Assembly (NCBI GenBank): GCA_035308365.1
Contig: DATGGU010000209.1
Span: 1 to 64,000 of the forward strand
Direction: 5' to 3'
DNA: 64,000 nt
DNA from: PALSA-505 sp035308365
Lineage (GTDB): Bacteria; Actinomycetota; Actinomycetes; Streptosporangiales; Streptosporangiaceae
A program made the position numbers and the translations under genes. The notes under the pieces are model-generated. The model searched no databases, was not told the DNA's origin, and was given only the letters and a program-made list of their open reading frames with translations. Of this stretch, positions 52,822 through 60,632 are shown piece after piece (the first letter of the stretch is position 1; each line of letters begins with the position of its first letter).

Positions 52822-54135
52822 CTAGCCGCAGAAGGACGCGATCTCGGCGACCGCGTTGACCAGTTGCTCCGCCTCTTCGGCGGTGTTGTACAGATAGAAC
52901 GAGGCGCGGACGTTGCCGGGGACGTCGACGACCGCGTCGGCGCCCATGAAGTAGGACAGCGCGCAGTGGGCGCCGGACCGCACGGCGATGTGATAGCGGC
53001 TGTTGAGCATCTTCCCGACCTCGTGCGGCGGCACGCCGGCCAGGTTGAACGAGACGATGCTGGACAGCAGCCCGGGTTCGGAGGGCCCGTAGACCTGTAC
53101 TCCGGGGATGGCGCGGAGCGCGGCGGCGGTGCCGGCGGCCAGCCGCTGGGTGTGCCGGTGGATGTTCTCGATGCCCACGGTCTCCAGGTAGTCCACGGCC
53201 GCGCCGAGGCCGATGGCCTCCGCGATGGGCGGGGTTCCGGCCTGCCACTTGTCCGGGAGCGCGCTGAACTGCATGTAGGTGGGGCCGCAGGCATCCAGCG
53301 ACGGGCAGCCGCATTCGATCTCGGTGTTGATCGTGCCGCCGCCGACGATGCCCGGCACCTTGCGTTCGGCGTGCTCGCGCTTCATGTAAAGTACGCCGAT
53401 GCCGGTCGGGCCGAGCATCTTGTGGCCGGAGAAGGCGAGGAAGTCGCAGCCGAGCTCGTGCACGTTCACCCGCCGGTGCGGCACCGCCTGGGCCGCGTCG
53501 ACCACGTAGAGGATGCCGCGCTCGGCGCAGATCCGCGCGATGTCGGCCACCGGGTAGACGGTGCCGAGCACGTTGGACACGTAGGTCAGAGCGACGATCT
53601 TGGTGCGCTCGTTGAGCAGCTTGACGAACTCGCCGAGGTCGAAGCGGCCCTCCTCACCCGGGTTGTACCAGCGCAGGGTCGCGCCGGTGCGCCGGGCCCG
53701 CAGGCTCCAGGGAGCCATGTTCGAGGTGTGCTCTAGCGTCGACAGGACGATCTCGTCGCCCGGGTTGACCCGCAGCGACAGCGCGGTGAGGTTGAGCGAA
53801 TGGGTCGTGTTCGAGGTGAACACTATTTCCTCGGGGTCGGCGCCGATGAAGCGTGCGACCTTGGCCTGGGCGGCCTCGTACTGTTCCGACGCCATGATCG
53901 AGGCGTCGTAGCTGCCGCGGTGGATGTTCGCCCGGTAGCTGAAGTAGTACTCGTTCATCGCCTCGACCACCGGCACCGGGGTGAGCGACGAGGCCACGCT
54001 GTCCAGGTAGACGTTGCCCGCCGCCAGGCACGGGAAGTCTTCGCGCAGGAGCTCGGTGTCCAGCACCTCGTCGTGCGCCGGCGTTTCAAGCTCTGCCGCG
54101 GGGTGGACGTCCGGCCGGTGAAGTGCGGTCGTCAT
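52822..54135 (-). CDS. SufS-like cysteine desulfurase (class V PLP enzyme)
   Basis: 437 residues. PLP Lys in FSGHKMLGPTGIGVLY; the PLP-ring Asp in YVVDAAQAVPHRRV; the sulfur-accepting Cys in RSGAHCALSYF, where SufS has a similar RxGxxCA. The N-terminal ~30 residues are extra. It should release sulfur from cysteine, or selenium from selenocysteine. No suf genes are near; it overlaps the thioredoxin-like stop as ATGA, so it belongs to the acyl-ACP reductase operon. A dedicated sulfur donor for that pathway is my inference. Confidence 0.9.
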   Translation of the reverse strand: MTTALHRPDVHPAAELETPAHDEVLDTELLREDFPCLAAGNVYLDSVASSLTPVPVVEAMNEYYFSYRANIHRGSYDASIMASEQYEAAQAKVARFIGADPEEIVFTSNTTHSLNLTALSLRVNPGDEIVLSTLEHTSNMAPWSLRARRTGATLRWYNPGEEGRFDLGEFVKLLNERTKIVALTYVSNVLGTVYPVADIARICAERGILYVVDAAQAVPHRRVNVHELGCDFLAFSGHKMLGPTGIGVLYMKREHAERKVPGIVGGGTINTEIECGCPSLDACGPTYMQFSALPDKWQAGTPPIAEAIGLGAAVDYLETVGIENIHRHTQRLAAGTAAALRAIPGVQVYGPSEPGLLSSIVSFNLAGVPPHEVGKMLNSRYHIAVRSGAHCALSYFMGADAVVDVPGNVRASFYLYNTAEEAEQLVNAVAEIASFCG

Positions 54136-54434
54136 GGCGTTGCCGCCGTGGCGTCCATGGCCGCCACGATCGCCTCGTAGCCGTCCATCCAGTTGGGCAG
54201 CGGGCCGGAGGCGACGACCTTGCCGTCCAGCACGACGACCGGCACGCCGTCGATCCGCTGCCCGATCAGCTTCTCCCGCAGCTCGGCCGGGATCGCGGAC
54301 AGGTCGCTGCACGAGCCCATCGCCACCAGCTCGACCTGGGCCCGGCCGTCGAGCTTGCGCCGCAGGAAGTCGGCGTAGTCGCCGAGGTTCGGGTCACCAC
54401 CGCAACAAGCGTTGATCAAGGTCAGTTCGTGCAC
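54132..54434 (-). CDS. Thioredoxin-like CC-motif protein (internal start of the fusion frame)
   Basis: 100 residues when read from GTG 54434, which has AGGAGG seven bases upstream. It starts HELTLINACCGGDPNLGDYA: a beta strand then a vicinal Cys-Cys, as in some thioredoxin-fold proteins. A second MGSCSDL and then IDGVPVVVLDGKVV, with the cis-Pro position typical of the fold, follow. It may carry sulfur or electrons between the SufS-like enzyme and the reductase. The same residues also form the C-terminus of the longer frame. Confidence 0.7.
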   Translation of the reverse strand: MHELTLINACCGGDPNLGDYADFLRRKLDGRAQVELVAMGSCSDLSAIPAELREKLIGQRIDGVPVVVLDGKVVASGPLPNWMDGYEAIVAAMDATAATP

Positions 54435-55553
54435 GTCAATGCCTCCTGGGTCGGCCGCGTCCCGCCGTAGGGTGGAATTCCGGCTGGAAAGGCTTGCCGT
54501 AAGGTGGAATTCCGGCCCGGAAGGGCAGAGCGTGGGATCGTCGGGTTGGGTGAGCCGGAGAGGTCGCGGGCGAATGCCGTGCTGGCTCGCCAGAGACGAC
54601 ATCGTCCGGGCGAAGTCAGCGCTCGGCTGACCGACCGAGTGCTCTCGCAGTCCTGTGGTTGCCATCAGGTAGGTCTCGGCAAGGCAGGCGAAGGTTTCCT
54701 CCGGGCCGTCAAGAAAGAAATCCTGGGTGCAGCGGTACCCGGGCGCCTGCACGATGCCGCCCGCCACGACCGGGATGCCGGCCCGCCAGAACGCGGGGTA
54801 CTCGGCGCCCGGTATGCCGGCGGGTTGGGCGATGTCGATGACGACCGTCCCCGGCTCGAGCATCTGTGGCCGCAGCCGGGCCGAGGCGTCGTTGGTCAGC
54901 ACCAGGACGATGTCCGCGCTGGCCACCCGGGTCACGTCGTCGCTGAGCGCCGCGGCCTGAGCCAGGTCACCCAGCCGCTCGCTCAGACGGGCCTGGGAGC
55001 GGCCGAGCAGGATCAGGCGCAGGCCGTCGTCGGCGAGCAGGTGCGAAACGGCGACCCCGACCGAGCCGGTCGCGCCGAGCACCGCGACCGTGGGGTCGGC
55101 CAGCCCGCGGGCCGACCGGGCCTGCATGACGTTGTCCCTGGCCACCGCGGCGGTGAGGGCGTTGCCGTTGGTGACCGTGATCCCGGCCGGCAGGTGCGGG
55201 AGCAGAAACGAGCCGCCGCCGGTGACCGGAGCGGTGAGCCCGCCCAGGCCGACGACCGCCGCCCCGCGCAGCGCCGCGAGCTGCGCGGCCTCCACCACCA
55301 GCCGGAAGCCGTCCCGGGTGAGCAGGGCCCCGGGCATGCGCACAGCCCCGATCACCTCGCCGCGGATCGACGACCCGCGCATGGTGACCTCGCCGAGCAC
55401 CAGGGCCGGAGACGTGCAGGCCCGCCGCACGAACTCCGCTTCGTCCCTGCTGTACCGGCGCAGCAGCGAGGCTCCGCACATCGAGTCGAGCTCGGCGACG
55501 TGCCTTGGATGCACGATGAAACAGAACCAGGGCGGTGTGCTGGTCAGATACAT
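54132..55553 (-). CDS. Long-chain acyl-ACP reductase-like protein fused to a thioredoxin-like domain
   Basis: 473-residue frame. Residues ~10-345 match the layout of cyanobacterial acyl-ACP reductase (AAR), which reduces acyl-ACP to fatty aldehyde with NADPH. Matches: FCFIVHPRHVAELDSM, GLGGLTAPV, TVTNGNALTAAVARDN, VAVLGATGSVGVAVSHLL (Rossmann), and FACLAETYLM, which places Cys where AAR has its acyl-thioester Cys. It ends ASQHGIRPRPL like AAR. A linker of ~30 residues follows, then the thioredoxin-like domain with no stop between. Either a true fusion or a lost stop; the internal ribosome site favours two products. ATG 55553 has no good ribosome site. Confidence 0.75.
   Translation of the reverse strand: MYLTSTPPWFCFIVHPRHVAELDSMCGASLLRRYSRDEAEFVRRACTSPALVLGEVTMRGSSIRGEVIGAVRMPGALLTRDGFRLVVEAAQLAALRGAAVVGLGGLTAPVTGGGSFLLPHLPAGITVTNGNALTAAVARDNVMQARSARGLADPTVAVLGATGSVGVAVSHLLADDGLRLILLGRSQARLSERLGDLAQAAALSDDVTRVASADIVLVLTNDASARLRPQMLEPGTVVIDIAQPAGIPGAEYPAFWRAGIPVVAGGIVQAPGYRCTQDFFLDGPEETFACLAETYLMATTGLREHSVGQPSADFARTMSSLASQHGIRPRPLRLTQPDDPTLCPSGPEFHLTASLSSRNSTLRRDAADPGGIDVHELTLINACCGGDPNLGDYADFLRRKLDGRAQVELVAMGSCSDLSAIPAELREKLIGQRIDGVPVVVLDGKVVASGPLPNWMDGYEAIVAAMDATAATP
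54471..54516. repeat. Two copies of a dispersed GGTGGAATTCCGGC element
   Basis: GGTGGAATTCCGGC at 54471-54484 and 54503-54516 (32-base spacing). A third copy is at 62751-62764, and similarity extends over ~36 bases. These copies lie in the linker coding region, 37 bases upstream of GTG 54434. Confidence 0.75.
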
Positions 55554-55836
55554 TTTGAGGCTTATTCTGAACCCTCGGACTGGTTTACATACCCGCAGGT
55601 CAAGCTGGTATACGTCGATTAAACCTATTGGCGTTTGGAATAAGTCTCAGTACGGTTTATTCAAATCCCATGACCGGGAGCAGCCGCATTGAGCCGACGA
55701 AATTGACCGTGTCCGACGTGCCACCCAGGTGCATGGGCCAGGTGATCAGGAATGTCGTGTCGTACGCGACCGTAGTCGGCTTGCCATCACGCAGTTCGGC
55801 CAGCGAGTTCTCCAAACTGGAGACAATGCGGCCGTC
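55554..55836. other. AT-richer intergenic region upstream of the acyl-ACP reductase
   Basis: 283 bases, noticeably lower in GC than the surroundings. It contains CTTATTC/GAATAAG inverted elements and the 16-bp motif at 55557-55572 shared with 29048-29063. Likely promoter and operator region. I see no gene here. Confidence 0.5.
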
Positions 55837-56277
55837 TCAACCACCTTTTGCGCCCGACCACATGGAGCCCGGCAGGAACTCCAGGCAGCCGCGGGCGTGC
55901 CAGCCGGACAGGTCCGGTTCGACGGTGCAGTCGTCGGTCGCCGTGGCCCGGATCGGGGCGAGCAGCGAAAGGTCGTGCCGCCCGGACATCACGAGTTCGT
56001 GCAGGCCAGGGAAGACGGCCTGCACGCCGTAGCGCACCCGCAGCGTCAGCTGGCCGAAGTCCGCGACCCCGACGTTCATCGCGGGCGAGATCTCCGAATC
56101 GGTGGTCAGGACGATCTGGCCCGAGTCGATATGCTCATCGGAATTGAGCGGGAATTTCATGCCGTCCAGGGAGATACCGTAAAGTGCGGCGACCCGGAAA
56201 ACCACCCGGCTGGTCGGCTCCGGCTTGGCCCGGCGCCGCTCTAGTTCCTCAATGGTTAGAAAATTGCTTATCGTCAT
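55837..56277 (-). CDS. Unknown 146-residue beta-rich protein
   Basis: Starts MTISNFLTIEELERRRAKPE. The remainder alternates short strands: VVFRVAALYGISLDGMKF, GQIVLTTDSEISPAMNVGV, LTLRVRYGVQAVFPGLHEL, and ends CLEFLPGSMWSGAKGG. No signal peptide or membrane segment. I recognise no family. It lies between the FAAL and the acyl-ACP reductase in the same direction, so it may be a binding or accessory protein of the pathway. The frame is open upstream to 56397; ATG 56277 has AGG eight bases before. Confidence 0.75.
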   Translation of the reverse strand: MTISNFLTIEELERRRAKPEPTSRVVFRVAALYGISLDGMKFPLNSDEHIDSGQIVLTTDSEISPAMNVGVADFGQLTLRVRYGVQAVFPGLHELVMSGRHDLSLLAPIRATATDDCTVEPDLSGWHARGCLEFLPGSMWSGAKGG

Positions 56278-56403
56278 ACGGCGCCTGCCAATCGGCGTAT
56301 AAGCAAGGGTCAGCGACATGTCCCCAGATTCACGGACACATGGATACAATCTGCGCCTATAGTCCGTGCTGTCAACGAAGTGGCGACTTCTGGCCACGGC
56401 TAT

Positions 56404-58386
56404 TCACCAGCGCTCCAGCGTGCCCGCCGTGTACCGGCGGCTGCACTCGGATCGCCGGACCTTCCCGCTCGTCGTCCGGGGCAGATGCCAACGGGTGACG
56501 GTCACCACGTCGCTCACCGCGACGCCGTGCACCCCGGCGACCCGTTCGCGCACGCTGGCGGTGATGTCACGGCGCGACACCTCGTCCACCCGCCGGGGCA
56601 GTTCCACGGCGACCACGACGGCCGTGGTGCCTTCGCCCGGGCCCGCGGCGGCGAACACCGCACATCCGGTCGCCTCCCAGTGCGCGCAGGCGGCGATCGC
56701 CGTCGTCTCGACGTCCTCGGGGTAGAGGTTGCGGCCGCGAATCACGATCCGGTCGCCCAGCCGGCCCACCACGAACAGCTCGCCGTCGCAGGCGAACCCG
56801 AGGTCACCCGTGCGCAGGAACCGGGTTCCCGGCTCGCCGGCCAGTTCGGCGCCGAACGTCGCGGCGGATTCCTCCGGCCGGTTCCGGTAGCCCGCGGCCA
56901 CGGTCGGCCCGGCGATCCAGATCTCGCCGACCCGGCCGTCGGGCAGCTCGCGGCGGGTCTGCGGGGCGACGACGGCGACCCGCGTGCCGAGGTGCGGGTG
57001 ACCGCAACCGACCAGCCGCCGCGCCGACGGCGAGGTGGCCGCGGAGCCGGCTTCCGGACGGCGAAGCTCCACCGCAGAGCCGGCTTCCGGACGACGAAGC
57101 TCTACGGCGGAGTGGGCATCCGGACGACGAAGCTCTACCGCGGAGTCGGCATCCGGACGACGAGACCCCACCGCGGAGTGGGCATCCGGACGACGAGGCT
57201 CTGCCGTGGCGGGGACGGCGACACCGCGGGCGAGTTGCTCGCCGTCCACGGTCATCGTGCGCGCGCCGTCGCCGGGGCGGCCGCCGGTGACCAGCAGGGT
57301 CGCCTCGGCCAGCCCGTAGCACGGATAGAGCGCGGCCGGTGAGAATCCGGCGCCGGCATATGCGGCGCAGAACCGGTCGAGGGTGGCGGCCAGGACCGGC
57401 TCGGCGCTGATGTAGGCCAGCCGCCAGCAGGACAGGTCGAGCCTGGGCCCGCCGGGTGGCGGTGGCCGCCGGACGCACTGCTCGTAGCCGAAGTTCGGGC
57501 CGCCGGTGGCCGTCACCCGCCAGCGGCTGATGGCGCTGAGCCACCGGCCCGGCTGCTGCAGCACCGCCGACGGATCGAGGAAGTAGCCGGGGAACCCGGT
57601 GTACAGCGGCTCAAGGACGTGGCCGATGAGGCCCATGTCGTGGTGCATCGGCGCCCAGGACAGGGTGACCGTGGTCTCGTCCATGCCCAGCGCCACCCGG
57701 AGCACGTCCAGGTCGGCCACCAGGTTGGCGTGCGTGACCTGGACACCCTTCGGGCGGCTGGTCGAGCCGGAGGTGTACTGGAGCAGGGCTACGTCGCCGG
57801 GCCGCACCTCCGCCTCCACCACCTGTGCCGCGGTGGACCGTTCGCCACCGGGCGGCTCGGTCAGCAGCGGCAGCTTCACCAGCGACGGCTCGGGCGCGAA
57901 CCGCTGCCCGACGATGGACCGCTGCCGCTGTGCGACCAGGACCGCGGCGGCCTCCGCGTCCGACGCCAGCCGCCGCAGCGCCTCGGTTCCCTCGGTCCGG
58001 CGCGGCAGCCGCACCGGCACCGGGACGACCCCGGCGATGCTGGCGGCGAAGAAGGCCACCACGAACTCCGGCCCCTGCGGGTAGACGAGCAGGGCGCTCC
58101 GGCCGGTCAGGCCCTTCTCGGTGAGCAGCCGGGCGAAGCCCGCCGCCCGGCGCAGCAGGGACCGGTAGGTCAGCGACTCAGTCAGCCGCGCATCGGGGTC
58201 GAGGAACCCGAACAGCAGCTCGCCGCCGTGCACGCTCTCCCGGTACCTGAGCACCTCGGCGAGCGTTTGCCCAGGCTGCTGCCACCGACCGGAACCCTGT
58301 CGGGCCCCACCCGCCGACACGTTCACCACGCATCCCACCCGCACCCAGCCGGCATCTGACCCGGGCAGTGTCACATCGACCGCCAC
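56404..58386 (-). CDS. Fatty acyl-AMP ligase (FAAL)
   Basis: 660 residues. FAAL-type marks: LQYTSGSTSRPKGVQVTHANL, SWAPMHHDMGLIGHVLEPLY (the HHDMGL box of FAALs) and IRGRNLYPEDVE. FAALs load fatty acids as adenylates onto ACPs rather than CoA; the divergent ACP is the obvious partner. After residue ~395 there is an unusual 11-residue repeat (RRPDAHSAVEL type). C-terminal Lys in RTTSGKVRRSE. GTG 58386 is the longest start; a GTG ~20 codons later is possible. Confidence 0.92.
   Translation of the reverse strand: MAVDVTLPGSDAGWVRVGCVVNVSAGGARQGSGRWQQPGQTLAEVLRYRESVHGGELLFGFLDPDARLTESLTYRSLLRRAAGFARLLTEKGLTGRSALLVYPQGPEFVVAFFAASIAGVVPVPVRLPRRTEGTEALRRLASDAEAAAVLVAQRQRSIVGQRFAPEPSLVKLPLLTEPPGGERSTAAQVVEAEVRPGDVALLQYTSGSTSRPKGVQVTHANLVADLDVLRVALGMDETTVTLSWAPMHHDMGLIGHVLEPLYTGFPGYFLDPSAVLQQPGRWLSAISRWRVTATGGPNFGYEQCVRRPPPPGGPRLDLSCWRLAYISAEPVLAATLDRFCAAYAGAGFSPAALYPCYGLAEATLLVTGGRPGDGARTMTVDGEQLARGVAVPATAEPRRPDAHSAVGSRRPDADSAVELRRPDAHSAVELRRPEAGSAVELRRPEAGSAATSPSARRLVGCGHPHLGTRVAVVAPQTRRELPDGRVGEIWIAGPTVAAGYRNRPEESAATFGAELAGEPGTRFLRTGDLGFACDGELFVVGRLGDRIVIRGRNLYPEDVETTAIAACAHWEATGCAVFAAAGPGEGTTAVVVAVELPRRVDEVSRRDITASVRERVAGVHGVAVSDVVTVTRWHLPRTTSGKVRRSECSRRYTAGTLERW
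57038..57202 (-). repeat. 33-bp tandem repeat in the FAAL gene
   Basis: Five units of 33 bases (edges approximate) encode RRPDAHSAVGS, RRPDADSAVEL, RRPDAHSAVEL, RRPEAGSAVEL and RRPEAGSAATS. They sit in an insertion between conserved FAAL parts. Confidence 0.88.
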
Positions 58387-58484
58387 CGGCCCCGGACCCG
58401 GGCGACATCAGATCGACCGGGTTGAGCGAACATGCGCTCGGCGATGTGCTGCCTCTCCGCGCCAGAATCCCCGACGGGGGCGGC

Positions 58485-58520
58485 CGGACATGGCGAAACG
58501 GCGTCTTCTCGCCATGTCCG
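58485..58520. promoter_or_regulatory. 12-bp perfect inverted repeat between the FAAL and ACP operons
   Basis: CGGACATGGCGA (58485-58496) and its exact mate (58509-58520), 12-base spacer, in the 179-base divergent region. A good operator for common control of both operons. Confidence 0.7.
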
Positions 58521-58565
58521 ATCCGCCCTGGTGTATGGCCGGGCGGGCTCTGGTATGAGTTCGGC

Positions 58566-58847
58566 ATGACGGGCGTGCCGGGCGAGCCGGAGATCGGCGG
58601 CTGGCTCGCCGATTACGTGGGCGAACTGCTCGCCGTGCCGGGCGCCGAAATCGACCGGGACGCCACGTTCGACAGCTTCGGCGTCGACTCCGCGACCGCG
58701 ATCATCATCACCGGCGAGCTGCAGGACTGGCTTCGGATCCCGGTCAGCCCGGACGTCGCGGAGGACTACCCGACGATCCGGTCGCTGGGCCGCCACCTCG
58801 CCACCCTGGTTGCCGCGAAGAACGGGAGGAACCGTCGTGGTCGCTGA
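58566..58847 (+). CDS. Acyl carrier protein
   Basis: 93 residues. Phosphopantetheine Ser in DSFGVDSATAIIITGEL; acidic four-helix fold with typical VAEDYPTIRSLGRHL at helix 4. Partner of the FAAL. ATG 58566; ribosome site weak. Its 3' end overlaps the ABC ATPase by 11 bases. Confidence 0.92.
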   Translation: MTGVPGEPEIGGWLADYVGELLAVPGAEIDRDATFDSFGVDSATAIIITGELQDWLRIPVSPDVAEDYPTIRSLGRHLATLVAAKNGRNRRGR

Positions 58848-59817
58848 GGCTGCCATCGAGCTGTCCGGGCTGACCAAGGTCTACCGGGAGCGCAAGAAGA
58901 CGGTCACCGCCGTGGACGGGGTGTCGCTGAGCGTGCCGCCCGGCCAGGTGCTCGGGCTGCTCGGCCCCAACGGGGCCGGGAAGACGACCACGATCAAGAT
59001 GATCTGCGGGCTCATCCTGCCCACCGCCGGCACGGTCAAGCTGAATGGCTACGACGTGGCGCGGCGGCGCCCGGACGCGGTCCGGCAGATCGGTGCCGTG
59101 CTCGAAGGCTCCAGGAACGTGTACTGGCCGCTGTCGGCCTGGCAGAACCTGCTCTACTTCGGCCGTCTCAAGGGCCTGCGCGCCAGGGAGATCAAGCCCA
59201 GGGCGGAGCGGCTGCTAACCGGGCTGGACCTGTGGGAGCGCCGGGGCGAGCCGGTCGGCTCGTTCTCCCGTGGCATGCAGCAGAAGGTGGCCATCGCCGC
59301 CGCGCTGATCACCGACCCGCCGATCCTGCTCCTTGACGAGCCCACCATCGGCCTGGACGTGGAGGCGGCCCGCACGGTCAAGGACTGGATCACCCGGCTG
59401 GCCGCCGACGAGGGCAAGACCGTCATGCTCACCACCCACCAGCTCGACGCCGCCCAGGAGCTGTCCGGCCGGATCGTGGTCATCCAGAACGGGACGATCA
59501 TCGCCGACCTGCCCACCGGGGACCTGCTGTCCCGGTACGCGGAGGACCGGTTCACCGTCCGCATCGCCGGGCCGCTGAACGGTTTCACCGGCCTGGTCCC
59601 GCCCGGAGCCAGGGTCGAGGCCGGCGAGGGCTCCACCCGGATCATCCTGCCGGACGCCGGCCAGGACGCCCTGGCGGACTTCCTCGCGAGGCTGCGCACC
59701 CTGGGCATCGCGCTCATCTCGGTCACCCAGGACCAGCCGGATCTGGAGGACGTGTTCATCGAACTGGTCCGTTCCGGCGCGCCTTCCAGGCCGGAGATCC
59801 CGGAGCGGGTGGGATGA
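58837..59817 (+). CDS. ABC transporter ATPase
   Basis: 326 residues. Walker A LLGPNGAGKTTTIKM, Q-loop in GAVLEGSRNVYWPLSA, signature SFSRGMQQKVAIAAAL, Walker B ILLLDEPTIGLDVE, His in TTHQLDAA. The C-terminal ~90 residues match DrrA/NatA-type exporters. GTG 58837 follows GGGAGGA. Confidence 0.94.
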   Translation: MVAEAAIELSGLTKVYRERKKTVTAVDGVSLSVPPGQVLGLLGPNGAGKTTTIKMICGLILPTAGTVKLNGYDVARRRPDAVRQIGAVLEGSRNVYWPLSAWQNLLYFGRLKGLRAREIKPRAERLLTGLDLWERRGEPVGSFSRGMQQKVAIAAALITDPPILLLDEPTIGLDVEAARTVKDWITRLAADEGKTVMLTTHQLDAAQELSGRIVVIQNGTIIADLPTGDLLSRYAEDRFTVRIAGPLNGFTGLVPPGARVEAGEGSTRIILPDAGQDALADFLARLRTLGIALISVTQDQPDLEDVFIELVRSGAPSRPEIPERVG

Positions 59818-60632
59818 CAGCGACCGCACTGCCGCGCCGCGCAGGTGCGGCCTTCGCGCTGCACACGGTGGCCTGCGAGAGCGCCAAGGGCCTGCAGCTC
59901 ATGTGGCGGCGCCGGGCGACGCTGGTCATGTCCACGGTCACGCTCGCGCTGATCTACCTGATGATCGAGTTCTTCGTGGGCGGCGGCCGGATCGACCACC
60001 CGGTGCTCACGGCGACCCTGCCCGCGCTGTTCGCCTACGCGGTGGCCAGCACCGCCGCCACCCAGGGCGCCGGGGGCATCGCCGAGGAACTCAACAGCGG
60101 CACCATGGAGCAGTCCCAGCTCACCCCGGCCAAGCCGGGACTGCTGGTGCTGGGGCGGCTCGGCGCGCTGACCGTGGAGGGCCTGGTCCCCGCCGTCGTG
60201 CTGGCCGCGCTGCTGTGGGGCGGCTTCGGCCTGCACTACACGGCCCGGCCGGACACGCTGGTCCCGCTGCTGCTCACCATTGCCGACGCGATGGCCTACG
60301 GGCTGCTGATGGTCGCGCTCACGCTGGCGGTGAGCAGCATCGGCGCGCTGATGGAAGTCTTCAACATGGTGGTCATGTTCTTCGGCGGGATGTTCGTGCC
60401 CGGCACCGCGCTGCCCCACGGCGCCGAGACGTTCGCCCGGTTCGTGCCCACCGCCCTTGGCGTGGTTGTGATGAACACAACCCTGACCGGCCACGGCCTG
60501 AGTGCGGCCTGGGCCGATGGCACCCTGCCCTGGCTGGTTGTGCACGTGGCCGTGCTGTCCGGTCTGGCCTGGGCCGCCTACGGCTTCACGGTCCGCCGGG
60601 CGCGGGCGGGCGGGGGGATGAGCCCGCGATGA
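59814..60632 (+). CDS. ABC-2 type transporter permease, first subunit
   Basis: 272 residues with about six helices (ATLVMSTVTLALIYLMIEFF, LPALFAYAVASTAATQG and others). An EELNSGTMEQSQLTPA motif after the second helix is typical of ABC-2 exporters. Overlaps the ATPase as ATGA. Confidence 0.92.
   Translation: MTATALPRRAGAAFALHTVACESAKGLQLMWRRRATLVMSTVTLALIYLMIEFFVGGGRIDHPVLTATLPALFAYAVASTAATQGAGGIAEELNSGTMEQSQLTPAKPGLLVLGRLGALTVEGLVPAVVLAALLWGGFGLHYTARPDTLVPLLLTIADAMAYGLLMVALTLAVSSIGALMEVFNMVVMFFGGMFVPGTALPHGAETFARFVPTALGVVVMNTTLTGHGLSAAWADGTLPWLVVHVAVLSGLAWAAYGFTVRRARAGGGMSPR

Noticed and set aside
54132..54312. Longer N-terminus for the SufS-like enzyme (to 54312)
   Set aside because: It would run inside the thioredoxin-like gene; ATG 54135 with ATGA overlap is the natural start.
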